64,000 nucleotides of DNA from positions 18,041 to 82,040 of the forward strand of contig JBCBRY010000030.1 of the NCBI GenBank assembly GCA_039819485.1. Direction: 5' to 3'. Numbering within the stretch: position 1 is the stretch's first letter; every line of letters begins with the position of its first letter. This document shows positions 39,601 through 46,458 of this stretch, piece by piece. The position numbers and the translations under genes are program-made. The DNA is from UBA6168 sp039819485. Lineage in GTDB: Bacteria > Bacteroidota > Bacteroidia > Chitinophagales > Saprospiraceae. The notes under the pieces are model-generated. The model was not told the DNA's origin and ran no database searches. It saw nothing but the letters and a program-made list of their open reading frames with translations.

Positions 39601-40589
39601 TTCGGGGGGCGTCAGGTACGGGTATAGGTTTGGCGCTGTGCCGGGAGCTGTCCAAGGTGATGAATGGCAAGGTCTGGGCAGAAAGTACGATCGGGAAAGG
39701 GAGTGCTTTTTATTTTCAAATACCTTTAGTGGAAACGTTTGCTGTCAAAGCCAGGGCATCTATTATTGAGTATCCCAACGAAACTGAATTGCCGATCGTC
39801 CCTACTCCATCCAGGAGAAGTAAAAAACCAACGGTCTTGGTGGTAGAAGACAATACGGACTTAAGGAATTTTATCGCAGGCATTTTACAGGAAAATTATA
39901 ATATCCAAACGGAGGAACATGGCCAGGCAGCATTGTCCTACCTCCAGGCCCCCGACCAACCTGCCCCAGCTTTAATTATTTCAGACATCATGATGCCTAT
40001 CATGGATGGGATAAAGCTGCTAAAGGCCGTTAAAAGTGATGACCAACTCCGTCACATACCAATGATCATGCTTACCGCACGTCAGAATATGGAGGTAAAA
40101 TTAGAAGCATTGCGCATCGGGGTAGATGACTATATCACCAAACCTTTCAATGAAATAGAACTCCTCGCAAGGGTCAGCAACTTGATCGACAACACAATGA
40201 GCAGAATCGAGGCGGCCCCGGTTTTAGTCAACGGAAAGCCTGACAATCATAAACCCAAAACCTCCGAGGCAGATTTGAAATGGTTGGCAAAGGTAGAGGC
40301 TATCATCGTGGAGGAAATAGCTAACCCGAACTTTGTACTCAAAGATATCGCTCCAAAGGTCAATATGTCCTACAATGGCTTCCAGCAAAAAATCAAAAAA
40401 ATAACGGGGCTGAGTCCCAAAAAATACGAACGGTCCATCAAGCTCAACAAGGCCCGGGACATCCTTAAAAGTGGAGAAGTGGAAACGGTCTCTGAAGTGC
40501 TTTACCGATTGGGGTTCGACAATCACTACCATTTTTCTAAAATCTACAAAGAGGAGTTTGGGATCATGCCGTCAGGAGAATTGAAGTGA
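36603..40589 (+). CDS. Hybrid two-component system (HTCS), module A
   Basis: A 1328-aa one-protein signalling chain. Signal peptide (residues ~1-24, ending LSGQ), then a periplasmic Reg_prop propeller with repeats such as DPSGFVWMTT...GIARYDG, a Y_Y_Y domain, one membrane helix at ~753-777, HisKA with phospho-His H831 (ISHELRTPL), HATPase_c (N-box NYLSNALKF, DTGIGI, GTGIGLALC), a receiver with D1128 (ISDIMMP) and a C-terminal AraC HTH (ending GFDNHYHFSKIYKEEFG). All catalytic residues are intact. HTCS proteins sense a periplasmic ligand and act directly on nearby promoters. In Bacteroidota they usually control polysaccharide loci; here the neighbour is an acyl-biosynthesis module. A paralogue at 47973 heads module B. 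Confidence 0.95.
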   Translation: MFNRPIHIVFIHLLLLVQHLSGQEFILSATTLETNNIIDVNIWDIREDPSGFVWMTTPNGIARYDGHQFKLFNTTNTPLRSILLGDKRKLVIDEDGYFWIAGENTIDLLHHATFEIIPFEERYPNVPFQGGIKRIIQTDSGTIIFLTTETKKFYKYTPENIFEPIFLPDLRNPEMFPQGDLLWIIQDNHQFFKYDLNQKTVLNEITNHNESRIFYVENFEKYDLFFKNTGNKLIFLKAHKNDFEEIATFNLETTLDMWWSKLHYLPKSDLILACLSSSGGPYSIIDIDQKSITPVSFSDNSILEYYRKSWVDQQEVVWIHNRRQIKLLKLNTNQFNLYLPFYSVRGFQVNDQYLFTKQGKVSLATGKLVKPQLLDKVVEIKWNNSDDLWYGGWDGIAQIDTGTFEISNEISSLSRIPNQGPIYWSLMQEQNDTWWGGTLGHGIYRKAPNQEMFYPFEKFNGFAPPSGAIHLLDDGAFVWAASNNGLYLIHKEKGVTARFWAGAPSSFRIPFNDIHFVLKLKNSYWITSSGNGMVRLRLNKHHEIVDLKHFTVKDGLPSNTVYCIVEDDRKRLWFSTYNGLMCLDPDTEALQVFNQKDGLTKLEFNRNSYAKGNDGRIYFGTIKGITGFHPDEVIRQSNLDIPIVITQFEIYDKASSQWSEKTVSIKNQQKIVLSPTEQFFRLNVSMLKYFDAQNIRYSYKIDGWLEEYQPLQGNTLEINGLPYGKYDLRIRGQVADGRFSDQELVLPLEVERPFYLRLWFIVMALVFVALSIVQIYYWRIQQLNQRQKELEWMVRERTAQIEKDKTVIEDQAKKLKELDEVKSRFFANISHELRTPLTLILSPLARVLRRNELTNKDFTSLKLMQQNGQKLLKRINELLDLSRLDANKLEVLQTPTFLYPLLRNIIASVDSAANAKGIQLLFEYHLNEELQVLLDVDKVEKIVFNYLSNALKFTPQNGTVTIRAERVQQLLQLCVSDTGIGILPEELGKIFDRFYQSPHVRGASGTGIGLALCRELSKVMNGKVWAESTIGKGSAFYFQIPLVETFAVKARASIIEYPNETELPIVPTPSRRSKKPTVLVVEDNTDLRNFIAGILQENYNIQTEEHGQAALSYLQAPDQPAPALIISDIMMPIMDGIKLLKAVKSDDQLRHIPMIMLTARQNMEVKLEALRIGVDDYITKPFNEIELLARVSNLIDNTMSRIEAAPVLVNGKPDNHKPKTSEADLKWLAKVEAIIVEEIANPNFVLKDIAPKVNMSYNGFQQKIKKITGLSPKKYERSIKLNKARDILKSGEVETVSEVLYRLGFDNHYHFSKIYKEEFGIMPSGELK

Positions 40590-40720
40590 CTAATAAAATG
40601 GGGCACATTCACAAACACGCTGCAACAAAAGTTATTTGGCTTATTGCAAGACAGTGCAGCCGCCAAACGATCCATAAAAATATTTATTTGTGGTAATCAC
40701 CTATTTTCAAAACGTAAATA

Positions 40721-40767
40721 CACACTTTGAGCTAATTTTTCCTCTGATCAACACACTTTGAGCTAAT
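40721..40767 (+). promoter_or_regulatory. Two 16-bp direct repeats, 31 bp apart, upstream of module A
   Basis: The 16-mer cacactttgagctaat occurs at 40721-40736 and again, without mismatch, at 40752-40767; the repeat period is 31 bp, about three helical turns, so both copies face the same side of the DNA. About 30 bp downstream is a likely -7 element CAGATTTG (40799-40806; consensus TAnnTTTG) with no good -33 box, as in activator-dependent promoters. The likely binder is the AraC-type domain of the adjacent HTCS; this is inference. Confidence 0.65.
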
Positions 40768-40842
40768 CAAGTGTAAATTTCGAATAGTTCTAAAGATTCA
40801 GATTTGTCATCATAATCAGTAAATTAAAAATGATTTGGTGAT

Positions 40843-41577
40843 ATGAACTGGACTTTAGGGATCATTAATATTTATTGCCGGATAAAAGGGTTGAAGGTTC
40901 GAACGCTTATCAATATGAAGGAGTTTGAAGAGGCATTCAACTTGAGAAATCGGATCTACCAGGATGTATATAGTTTTCAACCGGTTAAGCCATCGAAAGA
41001 AACGATTAAACCGGAAGGCCTGGCTTATTTTGTTGGAATCTATAAGCATGAATCATTGGTAGCTTGCCTTCGATTGATGGACCCCACTCAAATAACCCCT
41101 TTTGTCTCTTTCTTTTACAAAAGTCCAAACCTGGATAAACCGCTCAACCAAACGTATGAAATGGCAGGGCTGGTCATTGAACCCAAACTGCAGAGCAAGG
41201 ACAGCAGCATTTTCCTGATTCTGTTGTACTATGCCTATCAATTTACTTTAAGTACCGGCAGACAATATTGGCTGGCCAGTACCTGGAAAAGCCTTTACCA
41301 ATATATCAAACGAATGGGAGGCATCGCACAATTCATCACCGACGAGGTGGATTTTGTGGACGACGGTTCACCCAAGGCGAACTTTTTGAAAAACTATTTA
41401 GAAAATGGAAATGCCAGTGACTACTGCTGCTATTACGTCACTTTACCGAAAAATTATGATCGCCTTATCTTGAAAAAAACCCTTCGAAAGAAGAAAAAAC
41501 AGCTATTGAGGAGGATAAAAAACGGCCTCCCAACAATTAAATTACGGAGACAGGCAGGTACGACCATGCCACTATAG
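40843..41577 (+). CDS. FeeM/LuxI-like N-acyltransferase (GNAT fold), copy 1
   Basis: A 244-aa protein of the N-acyl amino acid synthase FeeM / autoinducer synthase-like GNAT group. LRNRIYQDVYSF (residues ~28-39) is the family N-terminal helix, CLRLMDPTQ follows the central β-strand, and YEMAGLVIEPKLQS holds the acidic residue (E106) at the place of the LuxI/FeeM E-x-S-R motif; the Arg is absent. FeeM takes an acyl chain from an acyl-ACP and links it to an amino acid; an ACP gene lies downstream. About three quarters of residues are identical, by eye, to the copy at 52711. Basic C-terminus (LRKKKKQLLRR) suggests membrane or ACP contact. Substrate unknown. Confidence 0.75.
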   Translation: MNWTLGIINIYCRIKGLKVRTLINMKEFEEAFNLRNRIYQDVYSFQPVKPSKETIKPEGLAYFVGIYKHESLVACLRLMDPTQITPFVSFFYKSPNLDKPLNQTYEMAGLVIEPKLQSKDSSIFLILLYYAYQFTLSTGRQYWLASTWKSLYQYIKRMGGIAQFITDEVDFVDDGSPKANFLKNYLENGNASDYCCYYVTLPKNYDRLILKKTLRKKKKQLLRRIKNGLPTIKLRRQAGTTMPL

Positions 41578-41742
41578 AGGTAAAATTTCAGAAATGGAAG
41601 TAACGGTAAAAATAGGGTGCAAGATCGTTTCCTGATTTACACGAATGAGCAAGCCACTGACAATTTTAATCAATCTGAGATCCTTCTTTAAAGATGGCAG
41701 AGGCTTAGGGATAATTGTATTCAACAATAATTTAAACGAACG

Positions 41743-42492
41743 ATGAAAAGAAATTTCCTGCTCACTAATAAAATGATGATTGGTTTTGTTCGGTTAAATG
41801 CAACGCTTCGGAACTATCGCATCAAAATTGCCGAGACAGAAGAAGAATTGCAGCATGCATTTGCGCTCAGGTTAAGAATTTATCAGAAAGAAGTCCTCTC
41901 CCAAACCAATCCTTACCCCGACCAGTATGACCAAAAGTCGGTTATTCTCCTTGTTTATCAAGGTAAAAAAGCCATCGCCACCATGCGTATGGTGAAGGTG
42001 AAAGGTGGATGCCTGACAACGGAGCTTTATCAGCCCAATCTGCTCGAAAAACAGGAATCCAAAGAGGTGGTAGAAATCGGAGGATTGGCAATTGATAAAA
42101 CTCACAGAGGTGGGCTGAAATTCGTGTTTATTTCTTTGCTCATTACCTCTTTGGAATGGTGTTCCAGAAACCAAGTCCGCTATTGGATTGGCATATCTAC
42201 CCTGCGAAAAGTCGAAATGTTTAGGGCCATCAATCCCAATTTGGTGATTAAGGAAGCCATCAGGGAAAACCTCTTGGCAGAAGAACTTCAGGAACGCCGA
42301 AAGGAAAACGATCGCATCCAGATGAAAGGGTTACGTCCCCTTCCTTTTTTGATTGATGTCAGCCAAACGGACTACTTTAACGGGGCCATGTTTTATCTCA
42401 GAAGGCTGCTTTCGCGGAGTAAAATCAGGCCAAAATTTAAGGTCAAACTGCTGCGGTACAGTTTTGCTATCGCTCGAAAATTCCAAATATAG
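41743..42492 (+). CDS. FeeM-like N-acyltransferase (GNAT fold), divergent copy 2
   Basis: A 249-aa GNAT-type protein with the FeeM layout: AFALRLRIYQKEV near residue 45, ATMRMVKVKGG on the central strand, and VVEIGGLAIDKTHRGG at the acyl-binding turn (acidic residue kept, the E-x-S-R Arg is Gly). It differs clearly from copies 1, 3 and 4, so it is probably a different specificity. The C-terminus is basic, as in the others. The gene is spaced 165 nt from copy 1 and precedes the Fe(II) oxygenase. A 33-codon ORF ends at its start (see rejected list). Confidence 0.65.
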   Translation: MKRNFLLTNKMMIGFVRLNATLRNYRIKIAETEEELQHAFALRLRIYQKEVLSQTNPYPDQYDQKSVILLVYQGKKAIATMRMVKVKGGCLTTELYQPNLLEKQESKEVVEIGGLAIDKTHRGGLKFVFISLLITSLEWCSRNQVRYWIGISTLRKVEMFRAINPNLVIKEAIRENLLAEELQERRKENDRIQMKGLRPLPFLIDVSQTDYFNGAMFYLRRLLSRSKIRPKFKVKLLRYSFAIARKFQI

Positions 42493-42557
42493 ATGAGGGG
42501 CTTAGCCCCCTGTTAAAACCTCCGTTTTTATCCATAATCAGTTTAAATTTCATCAAA

Positions 42558-43811
42558 GTGAACAATCAGTCCGATACCTTAAAAGATATGCTCAATGGGT
42601 TTCAAAGTTTAGAGGAATTTGCCGGAAACTTGCACCTTTCCCCCATTAATCGGCTCAAACTGTTCGGCTATCAATTCCTCATCGCGATCTACCAATTATT
42701 GGTATTGCCCTTTCGGAAAGGGCTTTTCTTGAAACTGGAATCCGACCTAAAAAAACGCGTCAATTTATCCATTGAAATACCTGAACACAACCTGCAAGCG
42801 GGCCCCAATAATCATTACCTTTCTGAAGATGAAATTAAAGCATTTCAAGCAAGAGGACTTACCCAGCCATTTCGGGTAATTTCACAAGAAAATGCAAAGG
42901 AAATCAAAGAGTTAGTAGAAGAAGCGCAGGCTAATGATTTCGGTGGAGTCAACTACATTGGTGCAGACGCCAAAAAAGCATTTCAAAAACATCAGGCATG
43001 GGGCCTGGAAAAATCTGGGCTGTTTCAAGCCCAAAACATTTCAGCTTTACGGAACTTATTGGAAAGACCTGAAATCAGTCATCGCCTTGCGAGCATCTTG
43101 GGCGAAGACGTGATTTGCTGGCGCAATCAGTTTTTTGTGAAAAAGCCCGGGACTCAAGGTACTTTTTGGCATCAAAACGTAGCTTTTCAGGAGAGTTCTA
43201 AAAAGCGGAAACTGACACCAACTGAGTCTTATTGCCTGCCGGTTGTTCAATTGACTGCATGGATAGCCCTTACAGACGTCACGATAGAAAATGGGGCGAT
43301 GCGTATGATTCCAGGCTCTTTTCAGGACGGACGATTGGAAAAATATTATGAGTTTGCCGTCAACCACAGAATTGATTTCATTGCCTCTTTAGATTCCAAA
43401 CTCAAAAATTTGGTACTTAAGGCTGCTTTATTTGGTTCCAATGAGTTTATTAAAGCCCAGGCCGTTTTTAGGGGATCTTTGGCGCAGTTAGGCAATTTTT
43501 TGGAAGATAACATCATTGAAGATTTGACCATGCGGGCCGGGGAAGCCATCATCTTTACCTCCTTAAACATGCACGGCTCCTATCCCAACACCTCGGAAGA
43601 AGATACCCGTTTTGCTTTTGTCGGAAGATTTACGACCAATTCAGTCAAAGTATTTGACGGAATGGAAAGAGACATCATGGCAACACCCGAAGGATATAAA
43701 TCCTACTCAACCCTTCCACTTCGCTGTATTCAGGTACACGGCAAAGATGAATACGGGCACAATCGAATTTTGGAAGTTTCGACAGAGGAAGCAATTGTTT
43801 CTCCATGTTGA
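42558..43811 (+). CDS. SyrB2/PhyH-like Fe(II)/2-oxoglutarate oxygenase with HxN instead of HxD
   Basis: A 417-aa non-heme iron oxygenase of the phytanoyl-CoA dioxygenase superfamily, closest in pattern to the chlorinating-enzyme group (GTxGTxWHQ, then TAWIALTDVTIENGAMRMIPGS). Iron ligands: H205 and H339 (NMHGSYPN), 2-oxoglutarate Arg R351. The third ligand position, Asp in hydroxylases and Ala/Gly in halogenases, is Asn207 (HQN). The N-terminal ~100 residues are extra, with a hydrophobic stretch FLIAIYQLLVLPF (~40-52) that may bind membrane or an ACP partner. Start is GTG at 42558; an ATG at codon 11 is possible. In a locus with ACPs it may modify an ACP-bound acyl or amino acid. Halogenation is speculative. 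Confidence 0.8.
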   Translation: MNNQSDTLKDMLNGFQSLEEFAGNLHLSPINRLKLFGYQFLIAIYQLLVLPFRKGLFLKLESDLKKRVNLSIEIPEHNLQAGPNNHYLSEDEIKAFQARGLTQPFRVISQENAKEIKELVEEAQANDFGGVNYIGADAKKAFQKHQAWGLEKSGLFQAQNISALRNLLERPEISHRLASILGEDVICWRNQFFVKKPGTQGTFWHQNVAFQESSKKRKLTPTESYCLPVVQLTAWIALTDVTIENGAMRMIPGSFQDGRLEKYYEFAVNHRIDFIASLDSKLKNLVLKAALFGSNEFIKAQAVFRGSLAQLGNFLEDNIIEDLTMRAGEAIIFTSLNMHGSYPNTSEEDTRFAFVGRFTTNSVKVFDGMERDIMATPEGYKSYSTLPLRCIQVHGKDEYGHNRILEVSTEEAIVSPC

Positions 43812-43819
43812 ATGGGCGA

Positions 43820-43912
43820 GTACCAAAAGAAGGAAAACCGCTTTTTAAGCATTTGAAAAAAGGCTTCCCAACAATTAAGTTTCAACATTTGGAAAGAGCC
43901 CTAATTTCCTGA
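43820..43912 (+). pseudogene. Fossil of a FeeM-like C-terminus
   Basis: Between the oxygenase and fabG, one frame reads KPLFKHLKKGFPTIKFQHLE up to a stop at 43910. This aligns with the end of the intact FeeM-like copies (K-L-x-x-x-x-K-x-G-x-PTIK in copy 1; AFPTMKF in copy 3). No start or upstream homology is left in this frame. It suggests that a FeeM-like gene once stood directly before this fabG, as copy 4 stands before fabG in module B. Confidence 0.5.
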
Positions 43913-43929
43913 AAAAGATCAAGCAAAAA

Positions 43930-44670
43930 ATGAAGAATGCTAAAATACTCATTACTGGAGCGAGCCGGGGAATAGGTCAGGCTATTGCTTTGAAGCTGTC
44001 GCAGGAAGGCTTTTCCCTGGTACTGCATGCCCGTCAGGATGAAAGCTTAATAGAAACTATCTCGCAGTTGAAAGAAGGAATTGCATATGAAACAATCACC
44101 GCAGATTTGGCTGACCCCAACCAGGTAAAAGGTTTTCTTTCAGCCTTGAAAAAGGCGCACAAAGACCTGTACGGCATCGTCAGCAACGCGGGAATAACGT
44201 CGGACAAGCCCATTGCTTACCAACCTGAAAAAGAGATCGACCTGCTTTTACAGGTTAACCTCAAAGTGCCCATTCTGCTGGGCAAATATGCCATGAAACA
44301 TTTTATGAAAACAAAGAAGGGTTTTTTTGTCAATATCTCTTCTGTCGTCGGTGAAATCGGCAATGCTTTCCAGTCTGTATACGGTGCATCAAAAGCAGGG
44401 ATAACAGCCCTCTCCAAATCATGGGCCAAGGAAATCGGGCAGTTAGTGCCTGATCATGAAGTGCGTTTTCTGACCGTTTCACCAGGATTTATTGAGACAG
44501 ACATGACAGATCAATTAACCCCAGCCATAAAATCTTTGTACAAAAAATCCATCCCTTCCAATCGATTTGGCCATCCGGGAGAGGTGGCCAATCTAATTGC
44601 TTTTCTCCTGAGTGAACAGTCTCCGTACATCAACGGAAGCGAAATAAAAATCAATGGAGGGATTGCTTAA
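43930..44670 (+). CDS. fabG: FabG-like 3-oxoacyl-ACP reductase, module A
   Basis: A 246-aa short-chain dehydrogenase of FabG type. TGASRGIGQA is the NADP(H) glycine motif, SNAGI follows, and the catalytic residues S138, Y151 and K155 fall at the same numbers as in E. coli FabG. The C-terminus ends in the usual NGSEIKINGG. It reduces 3-oxoacyl-ACP after the condensation by the ketosynthase of the same module. About 70% identical by eye to the copy at 54530. It is a dedicated copy rather than the housekeeping enzyme, judging from its place in a FAS-type cluster. Confidence 0.9.
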   Translation: MKNAKILITGASRGIGQAIALKLSQEGFSLVLHARQDESLIETISQLKEGIAYETITADLADPNQVKGFLSALKKAHKDLYGIVSNAGITSDKPIAYQPEKEIDLLLQVNLKVPILLGKYAMKHFMKTKKGFFVNISSVVGEIGNAFQSVYGASKAGITALSKSWAKEIGQLVPDHEVRFLTVSPGFIETDMTDQLTPAIKSLYKKSIPSNRFGHPGEVANLIAFLLSEQSPYINGSEIKINGGIA

Positions 44671-44705
44671 CGGTGCATGGCTTTTCAGGAACTCAAATAA
44701 AAACA

Positions 44706-45392
44706 ATGATTCCTACTAATAAAGATTATCGAAACAAGCTGGAAATCTATCTGGACAGCGAAGACATTGAGCAGTTGACGTTAAAACAGCATCCGATGCA
44801 ACAATGGTATTTGACCGAACATCCTGAACTGACGAAAGACGACTGCTTCAGTTTTCCGTTGCCTTACCTGAGGGCACTGGACGAGGCACACATGAATTTT
44901 GAGCAAAAAGGGGTATACCGTAAAGGCTTCGCCACGGCAACTTTAGCAGTGAATCCAAATGACCCCTGGTTTTATTGCCACTTTTTAGGAGATCCCGTGA
45001 TGCCTGGTTCTCAGGGGCAGGATGCCATTTTTCAATTGGCAGGTGTTTGGGGAAGTATCCGGGGTGAAATCATTGGCCGGCCGAGGGCTTTGGCAGGGCA
45101 ATTCAATTTTTCTGGTCAAATCTTTCCTTACAGCAAAAAAGTATTCTACCGGATTGATATTCAGCGATTTCTGAAAAAGAAACGCATTTTATTTTTTTCG
45201 GGGAGCATCGCCGTTGACCGGGCAGACAACTTCATCTATACTTTTGACAACTGTAAAATCGGCTTTTATACCAAAGAAGAACTGGGCATCGAACAACGAA
45301 GCCACACCTACTACCAACCCAATTGGGAACAGGTAAAAACACAACAATTACACTACATCAACCAAGCAGAACAGTATTATGAAAAACCCTAA
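44706..45392 (+). CDS. FabA-like 3-hydroxyacyl-ACP dehydratase/isomerase, module A
   Basis: A 228-aa hotdog protein (from the ATG at 44706; a GTG at 44673 would add 11 residues). The active-site pattern CHFLGDPVMPGSQGQDAIFQ has H92 and D106, 14 apart as in E. coli FabA (H70/D84), and the GRPRALAGQFNFSGQI block follows. It is longer than FabA (172 aa) by an N-terminal extension of about 55 residues containing LKQHPMQQWYLTEHPELT. FabA dehydrates 3-hydroxydecanoyl-ACP and can isomerise the double bond; with the FabB-type ketosynthase here it could place a cis double bond. It overlaps the FabZ-like gene by 14 nt. Confidence 0.88.
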   Translation: MIPTNKDYRNKLEIYLDSEDIEQLTLKQHPMQQWYLTEHPELTKDDCFSFPLPYLRALDEAHMNFEQKGVYRKGFATATLAVNPNDPWFYCHFLGDPVMPGSQGQDAIFQLAGVWGSIRGEIIGRPRALAGQFNFSGQIFPYSKKVFYRIDIQRFLKKKRILFFSGSIAVDRADNFIYTFDNCKIGFYTKEELGIEQRSHTYYQPNWEQVKTQQLHYINQAEQYYEKP

Positions 45393-45936
45393 TCTAATCG
45401 TCGGCAAACGCCCGGACGAGGTGCTGATTTATGGCAACAATATGATGCTCATCGACGAATACCTTTGGTTTGACCGGCACCACGGCATTATCTCGGCCTA
45501 TCAGGTAAAGAAGAAAGATGTTGAAGAACACTTCAATATTTTTAGAGGAGTGGACATGTTGGAAACCTGTGGCCAGGCTGGCATTTCGGCCTGTACCGTA
45601 CTGGAATGCCAAAAGACGGGAAAATCAAGGGACGAATTGAGAGAGTACATGCGGTTTGTATTTCTGGGGGTGGACGAGTCCCGCTTTTTCGATTATGCTA
45701 TCGAGGATGATGTACTCATTTCGATTGGAAAAATTACCTCTTATCGCTTCCGTCAAATGACGCTGGACAGCACCTTATTCAAAGTCGATCAAAATTTCGA
45801 CTATCACCAGTATTTTCAAAACTACACGGGTGAGGATTTTCATAATCAATCTTTGCCCGCTGCATTTAAAAAAATAGCCACCTTCCAGAACATGGTAGGA
45901 CGGGCCATTAGATTATCTAAACTAGTAACCGCTTAG
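45379..45936 (+). CDS. FabZ-like hotdog protein with shortened active-site loop, module A
   Basis: A 185-aa single-hotdog protein of the FabZ/FabA superfamily. The His of the active-site motif is H51 (EHFNIFRGVDMLE) and the acidic residue E62 comes 11 positions later; in FabZ it is 14 (H-F-P-G-N-P-x-M-P-G...E). So three residues of the PxMPG loop are missing, yet GQAG after the Glu is kept. The paralogue at 55976 shows the same deletion. It may be a dehydratase with changed specificity or a non-catalytic partner of the FabA-like protein, with which it overlaps by 14 nt (likely co-translated). Confidence 0.75.
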   Translation: MKNPNLIVGKRPDEVLIYGNNMMLIDEYLWFDRHHGIISAYQVKKKDVEEHFNIFRGVDMLETCGQAGISACTVLECQKTGKSRDELREYMRFVFLGVDESRFFDYAIEDDVLISIGKITSYRFRQMTLDSTLFKVDQNFDYHQYFQNYTGEDFHNQSLPAAFKKIATFQNMVGRAIRLSKLVTA

Positions 45937-45987
45937 GAGTCAGGGACCAGGTGTCAGGTGTCAGAAAAATTTCGCCTCCTGACTCCT
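45935..45987. repeat. GTCAG-type inverted repeat upstream of the module A ACP gene
   Basis: Arms aggagtcagg (45935-45944) and cctgactcct (45978-45987) are exact reverse complements, with further TCAG-rich sequence between and after. The place, between the FabZ-like and ACP genes, is the same as that of the larger GTCAG repeat in module B (56534-56740). It may alter mRNA structure before the ACP gene. Confidence 0.55.
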
Positions 45988-46016
45988 GCCCCTTGGCTCC
46001 TGTAAAAAAAATTACC

Positions 46017-46277
46017 ATGACCAGACAAGAAGTATTAAACGGCATCACAGAAATTTTAAAAAATGTGAGAATGGTTAACCAAGAGGCATTGGCCAACATC
46101 AGCGAAGAAAAAGACTTCATTGCCGATTTGGGACTGCCGTCCGCAGAGGTCATTAACATTATTGCCAAAGCGGAAGACATGTTCGACCTCGAATTTGATG
46201 ACGACGATGTGGACGAATTGGGCTCAAAAGTCAGTGACACCATTGATTTAGTCTTGAAAACGGTAAACGCTGGATAA
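46017..46277 (+). CDS. Acyl carrier protein, module A
   Basis: An 86-aa acidic carrier protein. The phosphopantetheine Ser is S42 in DLGLPSAEVINI; the invariant Asp before it (DSL in most ACPs) is Pro here, as in the module B paralogue. Helix 3 is strongly acidic (FDDDDVDELG). I chose the ATG at 46017 because it gives the same length and start (MTR-EAL/VLN) as the paralogue; a longer ORF from 45951 runs through repeat sequence. It is the likely tether for the acyl chain built by the cluster and offered to the FeeM-like enzymes. Confidence 0.88.
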   Translation: MTRQEVLNGITEILKNVRMVNQEALANISEEKDFIADLGLPSAEVINIIAKAEDMFDLEFDDDDVDELGSKVSDTIDLVLKTVNAG

Positions 46278-46303
46278 CAAAAGTCACCTGGCATTCTTCG
46301 CCA

Positions 46304-46378
46304 CCCCGAATGTCTGTGCCGATTTTACATCGGTATGAATTCGGGACAGGCGCTTCAGGGACGAGCGGTGTTACCGCT
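46304..46378. other. Nested hairpins between ACP and ketosynthase genes, module A
   Basis: In the 181-nt spacer, ccgaat...attcgg encloses a second stem ccgat-tttac-atcgg (46304-46346), followed by agcggt-gtt-accgct (46364-46378). In module B the ACP and ketosynthase genes abut without a spacer, so this block is specific to module A. It could tune expression of the ketosynthase relative to the ACP. Confidence 0.5.
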
Positions 46379-46458
46379 GCCATCGGTAAGGCCGCTTGCC
46401 TTGCAAAATAATTTCGAACAAGGTCAAGTGTAGTCCACACCAATTAATCTAAAATTTT

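Noticed and set aside
41645..41746. 33-codon ORF ending in the start of FeeM-like copy 2 (ATGA overlap)
   Set aside because: The overlap resembles a leader peptide, but the sequence has no recognisable feature and module B has no counterpart.
43612..43848. 78-codon ORF overlapping the oxygenase 3' end
   Set aside because: It is another frame of the oxygenase gene, without family similarity.
45951..46277. Longer ACP start at 45951
   Set aside because: The extra 22 residues are encoded by the inverted repeat; the paralogous ACP begins at the equivalent of 46017.
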